Source of the DNA: an uncultured Clostridia bacterium
GTDB lineage: Bacteria > Bacillota > Clostridia > Lachnospirales > CAG-274
Direction of reading: 5' to 3'
Assembly (NCBI GenBank): GCA_947630475.1
Contig: CANRHR010000005.1
Coordinates: forward strand, 1-64,000
Length of the DNA stretch: 64,000 nucleotides
Position 1 is the first letter of the stretch; each line of letters begins with the position of its first letter. The translations under genes were made by a program, and so were the position numbers. Below the pieces are notes generated by a model. It was not told the origin of the DNA. It saw only the letters and a list, made by a program, of their open reading frames with translations, and made no database searches. Shown here piece by piece: positions 7,729 to 16,562 of the stretch.

Positions 7729-8286
7729 ATGAAAATAGTTCTTATAAGACACGGCAAAACGCCGGGCAATGAAAAAAAGCTTTTTGTCGGAAGGTTGGAC
7801 GAGGATTTAAGCGAAAACGGAAAAAAGGAAATTTTAGAGTTAAAAGGAAAAAATAAATATGAAAATTTCGGTACAGTTTATTGCAGCCCAATGAAAAGAT
7901 GTATTCAAACAGCCGAAATTATTTTTGGCAAAGCTCAAAGTCTTAATATAATGCAAGAGCTTAAAGAAATGGATTTTGGAATATTTGACGGCAAAAGCTT
8001 TGATGAAATAACAGCCATTGAGGATTATAAAGATTTTGGCAGCAGTGAAGAAAAGATGTATTTTCCAAGCGGTGAAAATATAAACGAATTTAAAAGACGC
8101 TGCATAAATGCTGTCAATAAAATAATACAAAAGGGAGAAAATTGCAGCGTTGTGTGCCATGGAGGGGTAATAATGGCATTAACAGAATATTTAAGCGAAG
8201 GAAAGATGAATTTTTATGACGGTATGTGCAAAAATGCCGAAGGATTTGTAATAGAAACAGAGAACAAAACAATAACTAAGCTTTAA
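7729..8286 (+). CDS. Histidine phosphatase superfamily (phosphoglycerate mutase / CobC-like)
   Basis: The 185-residue protein has the full histidine-phosphatase signature: Arg7-His8-Gly9 (RHGKT), with His8 as the phospho-acceptor, Arg57 in SPMKRC, an acidic residue in ELKEMDFG and the second His144 (CHGG). It is short, like alpha-ribazole phosphatase (CobC) and other small-molecule phosphatases, and no cobalamin genes are nearby, so the substrate stays open. A GAGGAGG ribosome binding site precedes ATG 7729. It is convergent with a chemoreceptor gene, with a family A repeat in between. Confidence 0.85.
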   Translation: MKIVLIRHGKTPGNEKKLFVGRLDEDLSENGKKEILELKGKNKYENFGTVYCSPMKRCIQTAEIIFGKAQSLNIMQELKEMDFGIFDGKSFDEITAIEDYKDFGSSEEKMYFPSGENINEFKRRCINAVNKIIQKGENCSVVCHGGVIMALTEYLSEGKMNFYDGMCKNAEGFVIETENKTITKL

Positions 8287-8292
8287 AAAAAT

Positions 8293-8527
8293 GCGGCAGA
8301 TTTTTAAACCTGCCACTTGAATATCGAAAAAGTCCCGCAGGGACTTTTTCGAGAGAAAACAGATGTATAAACAGCTCATTCCATCGGGATTAAAAATCCC
8401 TTGAAACTCGCTGTTTTCCTCGGCGGAAGTTAATTCCGCCTGCGGATTATAAGTCTGTGCGACGCTTTAAGTTACTTGTGGGTTTTTGACAGTCTGATGC
8501 GGCAGGTTTTTAAACCTGCCACATTTT
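8293..8527 (-). repeat. Family A intergenic repeat, copy A1
   Basis: This copy is in reverse orientation. It contains the 10-bp hairpin GAAAAAGTCC-CGCAG-GGACTTTTTC (8327-8350), the inner hairpin GGGATT/AATCCC (8385-8400), the hairpin GGCGGAA/TTCCGCC, and the end GACAGTCTG (8488-8496). It is framed by two nearly identical hairpins, 8293-8314 and 8499-8520, which differ by one base (GCGGCAGATTTTT and GCGGCAGGTTTTT, each followed by AAACCTGCC). It lies between convergent genes, and the right hairpin has a terminal T-run. Confidence 0.8.
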
Positions 8528-8531
8528 TTAA

Positions 8532-11072
8532 TTAATATTTTCCAAAATCCGGATTGTTAAATTCATAATTTGATGAATCGTCGTCGTCATCATGTTTTGA
8601 AACATTTGTTTTAATATTTTTTAAGCCGCTTAATATAGATTTTTCTGAATGAACCGGAGATTCAATATTGTTATGTTCTGAAACCGGAATTGAGTTAAGC
8701 TTTTCTATCTCATTGTTAAGCTCAAGCTTTTTGTTATCTAAAGAAACAGGTTCGGCATCGTTAAGCTCTTCCTCTTTGTTTTCGGGCAGAGCAGGGGGAT
8801 TGTCGTGATGCTCTTCTTTTTTGGGAATATATATATCTTTAAGTATAAAGTTTCCTATATTTTCTTTAAATACCTCAGAGTGACTTGCAAGCTCTTCTGA
8901 TGCCGCAGCAGATTCCTCACTTATTATAGAGTTAGAATTCATAACATCCGTTATCTGAGTAATATCGGATGAGATATTGTTTACTGCCTTTTCCTGCTCT
9001 TTGGAGGATTGAGCGCATTTTTCAATATATGTTGTCATATTGTCAATTTCGGAAACAATTTCGCCTAAAACATCCGATGTATTATGAGCGATAACAGTAC
9101 CCTCTGATATCATTCTTACTGTTTCTTCTATAAGCTCTGTCGTTTCTTTTGCTGCGTTGTGGCTTCTTGAGGCGAGGTTTCTTACCTCTTCGGCAACAAC
9201 TGAGAAGCCCTTGCCGTGGGCGCCGGCTCTTGCTGCCTCTACGGCTGCATTAAGGGCAAGTATATTGGTTTGGAAAGATATTTCCTGAATTACCTTAATA
9301 ATATTTGATATGCTTGTTGATGCATTGTTAATATTATTCATTGAGTTAAGCATAAGCTCCATCTGATCGCTGCCTCGTCTTGCGTTAAGCTTTGTTACTA
9401 CAGCCAGATCATTAGCCTTGTTTGCATTGCTTGTATTTTCGGCTGTATGGGTTGATATGCCTTCTATTGCAGAATTTAATGCTTCAACCGCCGTTGACTG
9501 CTTAAGTATTCCTGATGTAAGGTTTAAGCTTGCGTCGGCTATTTGCTTTGCGCCCTCGGCTATTTCTTCGGAAGAAACGGTAATGTCGCCTATAAGCATA
9601 TTAAATCTTGAGATAATAAGATCCAAAGCATCTTTTATGCTCTTAAAATCTCCAATGTATTCTCTTTCTATGTTAATATCAAGATTTTGCTGTGACATTT
9701 TTGTTAAAATATCAGAAATTTCAACAATATAAGATGATATATTATCAATCGTATTGTTAATAGAAAGTTTTATAGAATTAAACGCACCCTTAAATTCTTT
9801 GTTTATTCTTGCGTTAAGATTACCTGAAGAAAGGGTATCCAACACTGATGAAATCTCTAATATAGGCGCTTTTATTTCATCAACAAAGCTGTTAAGACCG
9901 TTTGTGATGTTTTTCCAATCGCCAAGATATTTGCTTGTATCTATTTTTTTGTTTAAATCTCCGCTTGAGGCTGAGGCGATAAGCTCGTTAACATCGCTTG
10001 AAACCGCCCTAAGATTATCTTTTACTTTATCCATAGATTCGTGGATAATGCTCATTTTGCCGGGGAATCTTTTTATTTCGGCATCAAAATTACCGTCTGC
10101 ATAGCATTTCATACATTCTATTGTATCGGTTATATTTGACAAAAGCGAATCTATAACTTTGTTTATTGAAACGGCAACAGTTTCATAGCCTCCGGAATAT
10201 TTGCTCTCATCAATTCTTGCGTCAATATCTCCCTTATCTATAAGCTCTGTTGTAGAGTTTATATCGGCTGTAAGAGAATTTATCGTTTCTCTTACTTCAT
10301 CAAGAGAGTTTGTAAGAGCGCCTATTTCATTGTTTTCGTTAACAGATAAATTTTGCTTAAGATTGCCTTTTGCGATTTCTTTTGCGACATTTTGAAGAGA
10401 TTTAAAGCTTGATATCAATATTTTGCTTACAATAACGGAGAGCAAAACAGAGATAACAACAATTACCAAAATAACAAAAATCATTATAAACAGTGCTGAA
10501 GTAGCCTTTTTAGAGCTTTCTACGGTTACGTTTGAAAGACGTTCGGCGGCATCGTCATAAATATTTTGAGCTGATGCGAATATGTAATCTGATGTTTCTT
10601 TGTTTTCGTTAAGAGTCTTTGAGGCGGAAGTCTTTTTGTTATTATCCACCATATCCATTACCTCATAGACAACATCGCAGTAGCTTGTAAAGTTATTTTC
10701 AAACTCTGAAACGGCATCAAGCTGTTCCTGAGATAAGTTTTCATCCGCTATGGATTTGTTGTAAGATTCAAGGTTTTCATTTAAGGCGTTTATGTATTGA
10801 TCTATATTATCCTTTGCTTCGTTAAGCAGTGTATCGTTATCCGCATAGACTATAAGATCGTGAACATTAAGCCTTAAATTGCCAAAGCCGCTCATAATTT
10901 CCGTTGCAAGCTCAAGATTGGTTTTATTTTCTTCTATGCTTGATGCATATCTTCGGTTAATTGATAAAATTTGAGTTATGGCATAAATTCCTATTATGAT
11001 GGAAAAAATTACTATAGCGCCATAGGATAGCATCAACTGCGTTCTGATGTTAAGGGATTTAAATTTGGACAT
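8532..11072 (-). CDS. Methyl-accepting chemotaxis protein with multiple HAMP-like units
   Basis: ATG 11072 is preferred, with AAGGTGG 8 bases before it; another ATG two codons upstream sits too close to that site. The 846-residue receptor has a transmembrane helix at about 15-36, a four-helix-bundle-type extracellular sensor, a second helix near 195-220, and then several HAMP-like repeats with the pattern G-x-L/F-x(8-11)-G-x(4)-I-x(4)-N. The signalling domain has the conserved hairpin tip [18 protein letters not shown] and [10 protein letters not shown]. The C-terminus is a long charged tail with HDDDDDSS and no CheR-binding pentapeptide. It would signal to CheA/CheW, which are not in this window. 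A TATAAT box lies at 11151-11156 on this strand. Confidence 0.92.
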   Translation of the reverse strand: MSKFKSLNIRTQLMLSYGAIVIFSIIIGIYAITQILSINRRYASSIEENKTNLELATEIMSGFGNLRLNVHDLIVYADNDTLLNEAKDNIDQYINALNENLESYNKSIADENLSQEQLDAVSEFENNFTSYCDVVYEVMDMVDNNKKTSASKTLNENKETSDYIFASAQNIYDDAAERLSNVTVESSKKATSALFIMIFVILVIVVISVLLSVIVSKILISSFKSLQNVAKEIAKGNLKQNLSVNENNEIGALTNSLDEVRETINSLTADINSTTELIDKGDIDARIDESKYSGGYETVAVSINKVIDSLLSNITDTIECMKCYADGNFDAEIKRFPGKMSIIHESMDKVKDNLRAVSSDVNELIASASSGDLNKKIDTSKYLGDWKNITNGLNSFVDEIKAPILEISSVLDTLSSGNLNARINKEFKGAFNSIKLSINNTIDNISSYIVEISDILTKMSQQNLDINIEREYIGDFKSIKDALDLIISRFNMLIGDITVSSEEIAEGAKQIADASLNLTSGILKQSTAVEALNSAIEGISTHTAENTSNANKANDLAVVTKLNARRGSDQMELMLNSMNNINNASTSISNIIKVIQEISFQTNILALNAAVEAARAGAHGKGFSVVAEEVRNLASRSHNAAKETTELIEETVRMISEGTVIAHNTSDVLGEIVSEIDNMTTYIEKCAQSSKEQEKAVNNISSDITQITDVMNSNSIISEESAAASEELASHSEVFKENIGNFILKDIYIPKKEEHHDNPPALPENKEEELNDAEPVSLDNKKLELNNEIEKLNSIPVSEHNNIESPVHSEKSILSGLKNIKTNVSKHDDDDDSSNYEFNNPDFGKY

Positions 11073-11306
11073 ATACATACCACCTTTATATTTTTATTTT
11101 TAGGCAAGGTCAAATAAAAATCCGAGCCTTTAAAATTAAATAATATATATATTATAACACCTTTTAAAAATTTTTTCGATATATTTTTTACTTTTTTTGT
11201 TAAAAATTTATGTAATATTTTGTATAATATATACAAAGGCAATCAATTATATTTATACTCCGCTTACGCTAAGCAGAACGTGTAAAGGAGTATACTTGCA
11301 GGTTAA

Positions 11307-11337
11307 ACAAAAAAGAGCCGCAATAATACAGCAGCTC
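11307..11337 (-). terminator. Terminator of the division cluster
   Basis: On the minus strand GAGCTGC ... GCGGCTC forms a 7-bp stem followed by TTTTTTG, 18 bases past the divIVA stop. Confidence 0.8.
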
Positions 11338-11354
11338 CGAATGTTAAAAAATTA

Positions 11355-11879
11355 TTATAGATTATCCGGCTTGTCAATCTCTTCGATTTTTTCAAAAGCA
11401 GACGGGTCATCCTCGGGAGGAAGATTTTTTTCAAACTCCGCTTCACTGCTTTCGAGTATATCCATTTCGGTTTTAAGCAGCAGCCTTATTTTTGCCCTTA
11501 TAGAGTCGTATTTGCTTTTCATTCTTAAGGTTTCGTATTCAAGCTGATAAAGTTTTTTGTTTGAATCCTGAAGGATTTCCGTTGCCTTAAGCTGTGCCTC
11601 CTTTATAATTTGTTCGGAGGTTTGGTTTGCGCTGTATTTGGCGTCGGCAGCGGTTTTTTCAGCCAGCACAATTGAGTTTTTTAAGGTTTCTTCGAGCTTT
11701 TTATAATACTCAAGCCCTTCTTCAAGAACGCTGACTTTATCGGAAAGCTTGGCATTCTCTTTATATAAAAGCTCAAAATCTAAAATAACTTTATCAAGAA
11801 AACTGTTTACCTCGTCCGTAGAATAGCCAAGCGCAACCTTTTTAAATTCAACTGTTTCAATATCCAGTGGTGTAAGCAA
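11355..11879 (-). CDS. divIVA: DivIVA-domain cell division protein
   Basis: The 174-residue protein begins MLTPLDIETVEFKKVALGYS, the membrane-binding N-terminal motif of DivIVA/GpsB proteins, followed by DEVNSFLDKV and a long coiled coil (about 25-150). DivIVA binds curved membrane at poles and septa and recruits division or sporulation partners. It is the last gene of the conserved Gram-positive run ylmE-sepF-ylmG-ylmH-divIVA on this strand. It starts 12 bases after ylmH, behind a GGAGG-type site, and is followed by a good terminator. Confidence 0.93.
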   Translation of the reverse strand: MLTPLDIETVEFKKVALGYSTDEVNSFLDKVILDFELLYKENAKLSDKVSVLEEGLEYYKKLEETLKNSIVLAEKTAADAKYSANQTSEQIIKEAQLKATEILQDSNKKLYQLEYETLRMKSKYDSIRAKIRLLLKTEMDILESSEAEFEKNLPPEDDPSAFEKIEEIDKPDNL

Positions 11880-11891
11880 AGTAAAGCCTCC

Positions 11892-12683
11892 TTAGCAATA
11901 TCTGTGTATGCTTAATATAAATCTGTCTTTTTTTGTTTTCCCCTTTACTTCGATAATTTTTATTCGTCCCTCTCCGCGCAGGGTTATTATATCTGTTTCT
12001 TTTACATTTTTGGACGGCGACTGTTCAGGCTGCCAATTTACAAAAACCTTGCCCGAAGCCGTAAGAGAAGCCGTTTTTGTTCTGGATAAGCCGAAAGAGG
12101 CGCTTAAAACGGCGTCAAGCCTTAACGAAGAAACCGTTATATTTTTTTGAGTGCAATTTTCTTCTGTAAATATTGGCTGCCCCAAAGGGAGCCTTTCGCA
12201 TTTTACTTTTGTATTTGAAACTCTGTTAAGATTTATAATTATGTACGATGAAATTTTATTATCTGCCAGCAAAACAGCTGCATTGTCTTTAATTATAATA
12301 TCGCCTATTTTATCTCTTGATATGCCTAAGGAAAGCACAGCCCCCAAAAAATCTCTGTGTCTTATTTTTCCGGCAAACTTTGTATTGTAGCTTATCATAA
12401 CTGCATCTATAGGGAATAAAGCCTTGTCAATTTCCATATAATCGGGGAAAAAACCGGGCATAATCCTTTCCGCACCATCGAAGCCGCCGAAGCAGCAGAC
12501 TTTAAGCCCGGATGTATGCCCCAAAAGCTTAAAAAAACAGCCCGCCCTATAAGGATCGCTGAAAGGGCCGAAAGTTGGCTGTGAACTTTTTTGGCATAAA
12601 TAAGCTCTTTCAAGCAGCAGAGAAAAAAGAAGCCTGTCCTCGGAATTTTTTGCCGCATTAAGTATTTTTGTTCTGTCAAACAT
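11892..12683 (-). CDS. ylmH: YlmH family RNA-binding S4-domain protein
   Basis: The 263-residue protein matches YlmH: an N-terminal domain with the signature FGGFDGAERIMPGF-like stretch at about 64-80, the middle RHRDFLGAVLSLGISRDKIGDI, and a C-terminal S4 RNA-binding domain at about 185-245 (SSLRLDAVLSASFGLSRTKT, then GKVFVNWQPEQ). YlmH binds ribosomes and tRNA-peptide complexes and is linked to the C-terminal tailing ribosome rescue pathway in Bacillus. It lies four bases after ylmG within the divisome cluster, so the genes are probably co-transcribed. Confidence 0.9.
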   Translation of the reverse strand: MFDRTKILNAAKNSEDRLLFSLLLERAYLCQKSSQPTFGPFSDPYRAGCFFKLLGHTSGLKVCCFGGFDGAERIMPGFFPDYMEIDKALFPIDAVMISYNTKFAGKIRHRDFLGAVLSLGISRDKIGDIIIKDNAAVLLADNKISSYIIINLNRVSNTKVKCERLPLGQPIFTEENCTQKNITVSSLRLDAVLSASFGLSRTKTASLTASGKVFVNWQPEQSPSKNVKETDIITLRGEGRIKIIEVKGKTKKDRFILSIHRYC

Positions 12684-12687
12684 AAAC

Positions 12688-12966
12688 TCACAAAAAGCCC
12701 ACTATAAGGTTTGAAATAAGATTAAGCAAAAGGAAAGCGAATATAGGCGAAAAATCTATCATAAACGCCGAGCTTCCCAATGGTGATTTTGCGAGCATAT
12801 TTCTTATAGGCGAAAGAATAGGCTCTGTAAGAGTATATATAAAAGAAATTATCGGATTGTTTCTGTTTATCGGAAACCACGACAACAGACATCTGATTAA
12901 TATTGCAAAATCAATAATACGTATTAAAATAAGCAAAGCCTGTATAATAATATTAATCATTGCCAT
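12688..12966 (-). CDS. ylmG: YggT/YlmG family membrane protein
   Basis: A 92-residue protein with two hydrophobic segments (about 4-26 and 66-90) and the family motif RCLLSWFPINRNNPI followed by LTEPILSPIRNML. YlmG/YggT proteins are small integral membrane proteins of the division cluster; their precise role is unclear, but they affect cell or plastid division. It sits between sepF and ylmH with 4-19 base gaps, as in most Firmicutes. Confidence 0.92.
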   Translation of the reverse strand: MAMINIIIQALLILIRIIDFAILIRCLLSWFPINRNNPIISFIYTLTEPILSPIRNMLAKSPLGSSAFMIDFSPIFAFLLLNLISNLIVGFL

Positions 12967-12985
12967 CCCTCATTAGTTTGAAAGC

Positions 12986-13507
12986 TCAGCGCCACATTGC
13001 TGTAGGAAGCTTAATGCCGTTTGCCTTAAGCTCGTTTTTAAATTCTCCGGTGATATCAAAATTAACAGGTCCGATTATAAATATCATATCTGAAATAACC
13101 TCGACCTTAGCCTCGAGAGCATAAGCTGCGCCGGATAAAAAGTCGCTGATTCTTTGTGCCGTTTCATAATCTACGGTTTCGAGATTTACAACGGTAGCCT
13201 TTTTTGCTCTTAAATCAACGCATACGGAGCCTGCCTCTTCGAGTGTTTTGGGTGATGAAATAACAACCTCTACCTTTGAGGCTGCGCCGATTATCCTAGC
13301 CTGAGATGCAAGCGAAGATGTTGAATATCTTCTTGGCACATATCTTTCGGAAGAGAATTGATCAAAGCTTGCCACATTGTTGATTCTTTTCGGTTCTTCT
13401 CTCATTTCACTTTCTTCATCAATGTCGTCAGCATTTTCATAATCAAAACCTTCGTCATATTCATCCGCTGAGAACATATTTTTAAGTTTAGCAATTAAAG
13501 TAGCCAT
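12986..13507 (-). CDS. sepF: Cell division protein SepF
   Basis: The 173-residue protein has the SepF layout: a short N-terminal amphipathic helix (MATLIAKLKNMF), an acidic and variable linker to about residue 75, and the C-terminal SepF domain with VEVVISSPKTLEEAGSVCVD, LETVDYETAQRISDFLSGAAYAL and ISDMIFIIGPVNFDI. SepF polymerises into rings, anchors FtsZ to the membrane and aligns the septum. AGGAGG precedes the ATG at 13507. It follows ylmE by about 135 bases in the same direction. Confidence 0.95.
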   Translation of the reverse strand: MATLIAKLKNMFSADEYDEGFDYENADDIDEESEMREEPKRINNVASFDQFSSERYVPRRYSTSSLASQARIIGAASKVEVVISSPKTLEEAGSVCVDLRAKKATVVNLETVDYETAQRISDFLSGAAYALEAKVEVISDMIFIIGPVNFDITGEFKNELKANGIKLPTAMWR

Positions 13508-13642
13508 TTCAAGCCTCCTAATATAAACATTTATAATTAATAATTATTTAAAAAATTTAGCCTCTGTGCTTTTGTGTTTTCGGCATAAAGGCTCAGGACA
13601 TAAATCCAATAGAAACATACGCTTAAGGGAGCGATTAGATAA

Positions 13643-14329
13643 TTAATATCTTTTGCCAAAAAGTCCGGTTCCTATTCTTATGATATTAGCTCCCTCCTCA
13701 ACAGCGACTTCATAATCGTTTGTCATGCCCATGGATAAATAAAGCATATCTATATTATCAATGTTTTTATCCCTAATGTCAATAAATAATTTTCTCATTT
13801 TTGAAAAATAAAATCTGTTTTTTTGAGCATTTTCAACAAAAGGAGCTACTGTCATAAGCCCTTTGAGCTTAACGTTTTTAAGTTTTGATATTTTTAGGCA
13901 TAAATCGAGGGCTTCTTCTGGTTTTATTCCGTTTTTGCTCTGCTCAGCCGCAATATTTATTTCTATTAATATATCCATAGCGGTATTTTTTTCACCGGCT
14001 CTTTTGTCAATTTCGCAGGCAAGCTTAAAGCTGTCAACCGAATGAATAAGCTTTACTTTATCGATAATATATTTAACTTTGTTGGTTTGAAGATGACCTA
14101 TAAGATGCCAATTTATATCACTGCCAAGCTTGTCATATTTGTCCGTAAGCTCTTGAACTCTGTTTTCCCCAAGGTTTTTAACACCTAGGTCAGTCAGTTG
14201 TTTTATTCTTTCAACATCTATTGTTTTTGTAACACCCAAAAGAAGAATATCTTCTCTTTTTCTTCCGCTTTTTTCGGCGGCAGCCGTTATTTTTTGTTCT
14301 ATAATTTTAAGATTTTCGGCAATATCCAT
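13643..14329 (-). CDS. ylmE: YggS/YlmE pyridoxal-phosphate homeostasis protein
   Basis: ATG 14329 is chosen because GCAGGTG lies six bases upstream; a GTG at 14338 is inside that site. The 228-residue product is a PLP-binding barrel protein with the PLP lysine Lys35 (LLGVTKT), the GENRVQEL motif, WHLIGHLQTNK and the C-terminal SMGMTNDYEVAVEEGANIIR-type stretch. The family binds pyridoxal 5'-phosphate without known enzymatic activity and keeps free PLP and amino acid pools balanced. In Firmicutes it often starts the sepF-ylmG-ylmH-divIVA run, as it does here. Confidence 0.94.
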   Translation of the reverse strand: MDIAENLKIIEQKITAAAEKSGRKREDILLLGVTKTIDVERIKQLTDLGVKNLGENRVQELTDKYDKLGSDINWHLIGHLQTNKVKYIIDKVKLIHSVDSFKLACEIDKRAGEKNTAMDILIEINIAAEQSKNGIKPEEALDLCLKISKLKNVKLKGLMTVAPFVENAQKNRFYFSKMRKLFIDIRDKNIDNIDMLYLSMGMTNDYEVAVEEGANIIRIGTGLFGKRY

Positions 14330-14368
14330 TATTTTCACCTGCTTTTAATTTTATCGGCAATAAATACC

Positions 14369-14590
14369 CCGCTTTTAGGCGGTGCAGACTGTCATTAACT
14401 TTTGTTGAGTTTATAAGTTTTTAAGAGCGCCGCAGGCATCAAATCCGCAGGCGGAAATCGCATTTTCGCCGAGGAAAAAGGCGAGTTTCAAGGCTTTTTT
14501 TAGCCGCCGGAATGAGCCTTTTGTTCTTATGTTTAACTTCGAAAAAGTCCGAATGGACTTTTTCGACAGTCTGCCCACTTTTTATGTGGG
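14369..14590 (+). repeat. Family A intergenic repeat, copy A2
   Basis: The core 14385-14573 (189 bp) has 9-bp terminal inverted repeats, CAGACTGTC and GACAGTCTG. Inside are the hairpins GGCGGAAAT/ATTTTCGCC, GGCTTT/AGCC and GAAAAAGTCC/GGACTTTTTC. It is framed by hairpins at 14369-14382 and 14574-14590 (CCCAC/GTGGG). It fills the 336-base gap between two co-directional minus-strand genes, the only full copy not placed between convergent genes. Confidence 0.8.
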
Positions 14591-14665
14591 TGTATTTATA
14601 ATTGATTTTCCGTTTATCCTCTAAAAATTTTTGACGGAGGATAAATTAAGATTCTGCAAAAAATA

Positions 14666-16438
14666 TTAATAAATCTTTTCTTCTCCGTTTATATTTTTTA
14701 CATCTGTTATTATTTTGTCATAAACCTTAATGTTTGTATTAAGGCTTGGATCTAAAATAATATGAGTGCTGTTTTGGACGGAATTTTCAAGATTTATGCT
14801 TTTAAATTCCGTTACCCCCGTATTTATGACATATACTCCTTTTAGGGTTTCGATATCCGTTATTTTATATACGTCATTTTCATCGGAGGGATTTACTATT
14901 TCATCCGAAGCATTTATATTGTTATATTCGATAGGCACATATGCATATTCGCCGTTTTCGTCTGTTTTTGATATGGATACGGCTGTCTTTATAACGGAAT
15001 CATCTGTTTTTTTGATAACAAAGCCGTCTTCCGTTATAAAGGAAACGGGTATCTTAAGATTATGCGCCTCTACAATTGCGCTGCTGTTTATTTTAAGACC
15101 CTCTCTTGCTTTGTTTATTTCAAATACAATGCTTCTTGAATCGATATAATCGAGTATATCTTTTGTAAGCTCAAAAACGACATAGGTTTTATCTCCGGAT
15201 TGAGATATTTTGTAAATTTTTGTTTCGGAAGGAATATTTTCACTGCCGTTTTTGATATATATTGTCCTGTTGTCGCCCTCTTTCCAGCCATCGAGGTCGG
15301 CATTGTCTATGTAAGATGCAATATACCAAGTGTTGCTTGAGATTATTTTAAAAATATTTTCGGATTTGTTTACATAACCTGCCGCCTCATGAAGAGAGTC
15401 GTTGTCTTGGTCCATAAGCGTTTGTTCCTGTGTTAATGAAGAAAGGGAATCGGGCTTAAGCGTTTGTTCAAGCCCGTCAAAGCTGTATGAAACAATTCCG
15501 CTTTCATCGGCGGTAAGTCTGGCTGTATTTTGGTTTATTTCGTTTTCTCTCATATTCTTTTTGTCCGCCAGCTCTTGAAGAGAAGATGAGTTTTCGGACA
15601 AAAGCATTTGATTTTTGGAATCCATTTTCTTTTTAACATTATCTTTTATATAACAAATTTTAATTATATCTCCACAAGAGGCTTCAAAAGCATTTTCATC
15701 AACAATAGCTTTTATCTGAGAATCTATTCGTTTAATATCCTCCGAAAAAGCCGAAAGGTCATCTCTTGAATCCTGTATAGCCAGCATATCTTTGTTTATG
15801 TCTTTAAGCTCTTCTTCAAGCGACGACACAACTTCATCATCTCTTACGGTACAAACCACATCGCCCTTTTTTACTTTTTCAAGGTTGTTGACATTAAAGC
15901 TTAATGTTCCGTTTGAGGGTGAATTATATACCTTTTCGCTGCGAATTATTATGCCGGTTATTGTTTTTACGGTATCAATACTGCCGTATATAACAGAATC
16001 ATTCGGAACCGGCGCTTTTGTAATAAATTTATAAGCTATTACGCTTACATAAGCGAATATGATTACAAATATTCCTATGGCAAAATTTTTGGCGCCTTTT
16101 CCGCTGCTTTTTCTTAGGTTTTTAGCCTTTGTTCTTGAAGAACGTATATTTTGAGCGCTGCTTTTACGGCTATAGCTGTAATGTGTTTGCCTTGCTTCGC
16201 TTCTTGTGCGTTCGGAATAAGGCCTGGGGCTCTGTCTGCTTGGAGGATATTCGGAGAGAATACGTCCGTTTGTATATTTTCGTCCGTTTGTATTGTAGCC
16301 GTATGAGCCACTCGGATAATTGTTTTGGCGGCTGTTTGTTTTTGGCGGCAATCTTCTTGATGAATGTGAAGTTCTTGCCGAAGAAGCGGCCTTTTTTATT
16401 GGAGGGCTTCTTTTTATTCGTTTGCGTTTTTCGGGCAT
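14666..16438 (-). CDS. HlyD-like membrane protein with basic disordered N-terminus
   Basis: ATG 16438 fits the GGAGAG ribosome binding site better than the ATG two codons upstream. The product is about 590 residues. Residues 1-110 are basic and rich in Arg, Ser and Tyr (disordered and cytoplasmic), one transmembrane helix lies at about 118-140, and the large outside part has a HlyD/biotinyl-lipoyl-type half-motif (IIRSEKVYNSPSNGTL, then VKKGDVVCTV), a coiled coil at about 210-300 and beta-rich C-terminal modules. Similar proteins often sit next to ylmE-sepF in Clostridia. The role is not established; an envelope or division-site function is inferred from context. Confidence 0.7.
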   Translation of the reverse strand: MPEKRKRIKRSPPIKKAASSARTSHSSRRLPPKTNSRQNNYPSGSYGYNTNGRKYTNGRILSEYPPSRQSPRPYSERTRSEARQTHYSYSRKSSAQNIRSSRTKAKNLRKSSGKGAKNFAIGIFVIIFAYVSVIAYKFITKAPVPNDSVIYGSIDTVKTITGIIIRSEKVYNSPSNGTLSFNVNNLEKVKKGDVVCTVRDDEVVSSLEEELKDINKDMLAIQDSRDDLSAFSEDIKRIDSQIKAIVDENAFEASCGDIIKICYIKDNVKKKMDSKNQMLLSENSSSLQELADKKNMRENEINQNTARLTADESGIVSYSFDGLEQTLKPDSLSSLTQEQTLMDQDNDSLHEAAGYVNKSENIFKIISSNTWYIASYIDNADLDGWKEGDNRTIYIKNGSENIPSETKIYKISQSGDKTYVVFELTKDILDYIDSRSIVFEINKAREGLKINSSAIVEAHNLKIPVSFITEDGFVIKKTDDSVIKTAVSISKTDENGEYAYVPIEYNNINASDEIVNPSDENDVYKITDIETLKGVYVINTGVTEFKSINLENSVQNSTHIILDPSLNTNIKVYDKIITDVKNINGEEKIY

Positions 16439-16506
16439 AGTCATCTCTCCGTTATAAAAAGCAGGTATAAAAGGAATTTTTTTAAAAATACAAAAATATA
16501 ATTTAT

Positions 16507-16522
16507 CAGGCTGTCAATAAAT
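16507..16522 (+). repeat. Fragment of repeat family A (left end)
   Basis: CAGGCTGTCAATAAAT matches the left end of copies A2, A3 and A7. Only this end is present, in the short gap between the divergent HlyD-like gene and ylbJ. Confidence 0.5.
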
Positions 16523-16562
16523 CTGACCGATAACTGCTGCATTATTATATTACAGAAAAGAA

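Noticed and set aside
11033-11242. Small open frame upstream of the first chemoreceptor
   Set aside because: It overlaps the chemoreceptor start and promoter, has no ribosome binding site and gives an AT-driven product.
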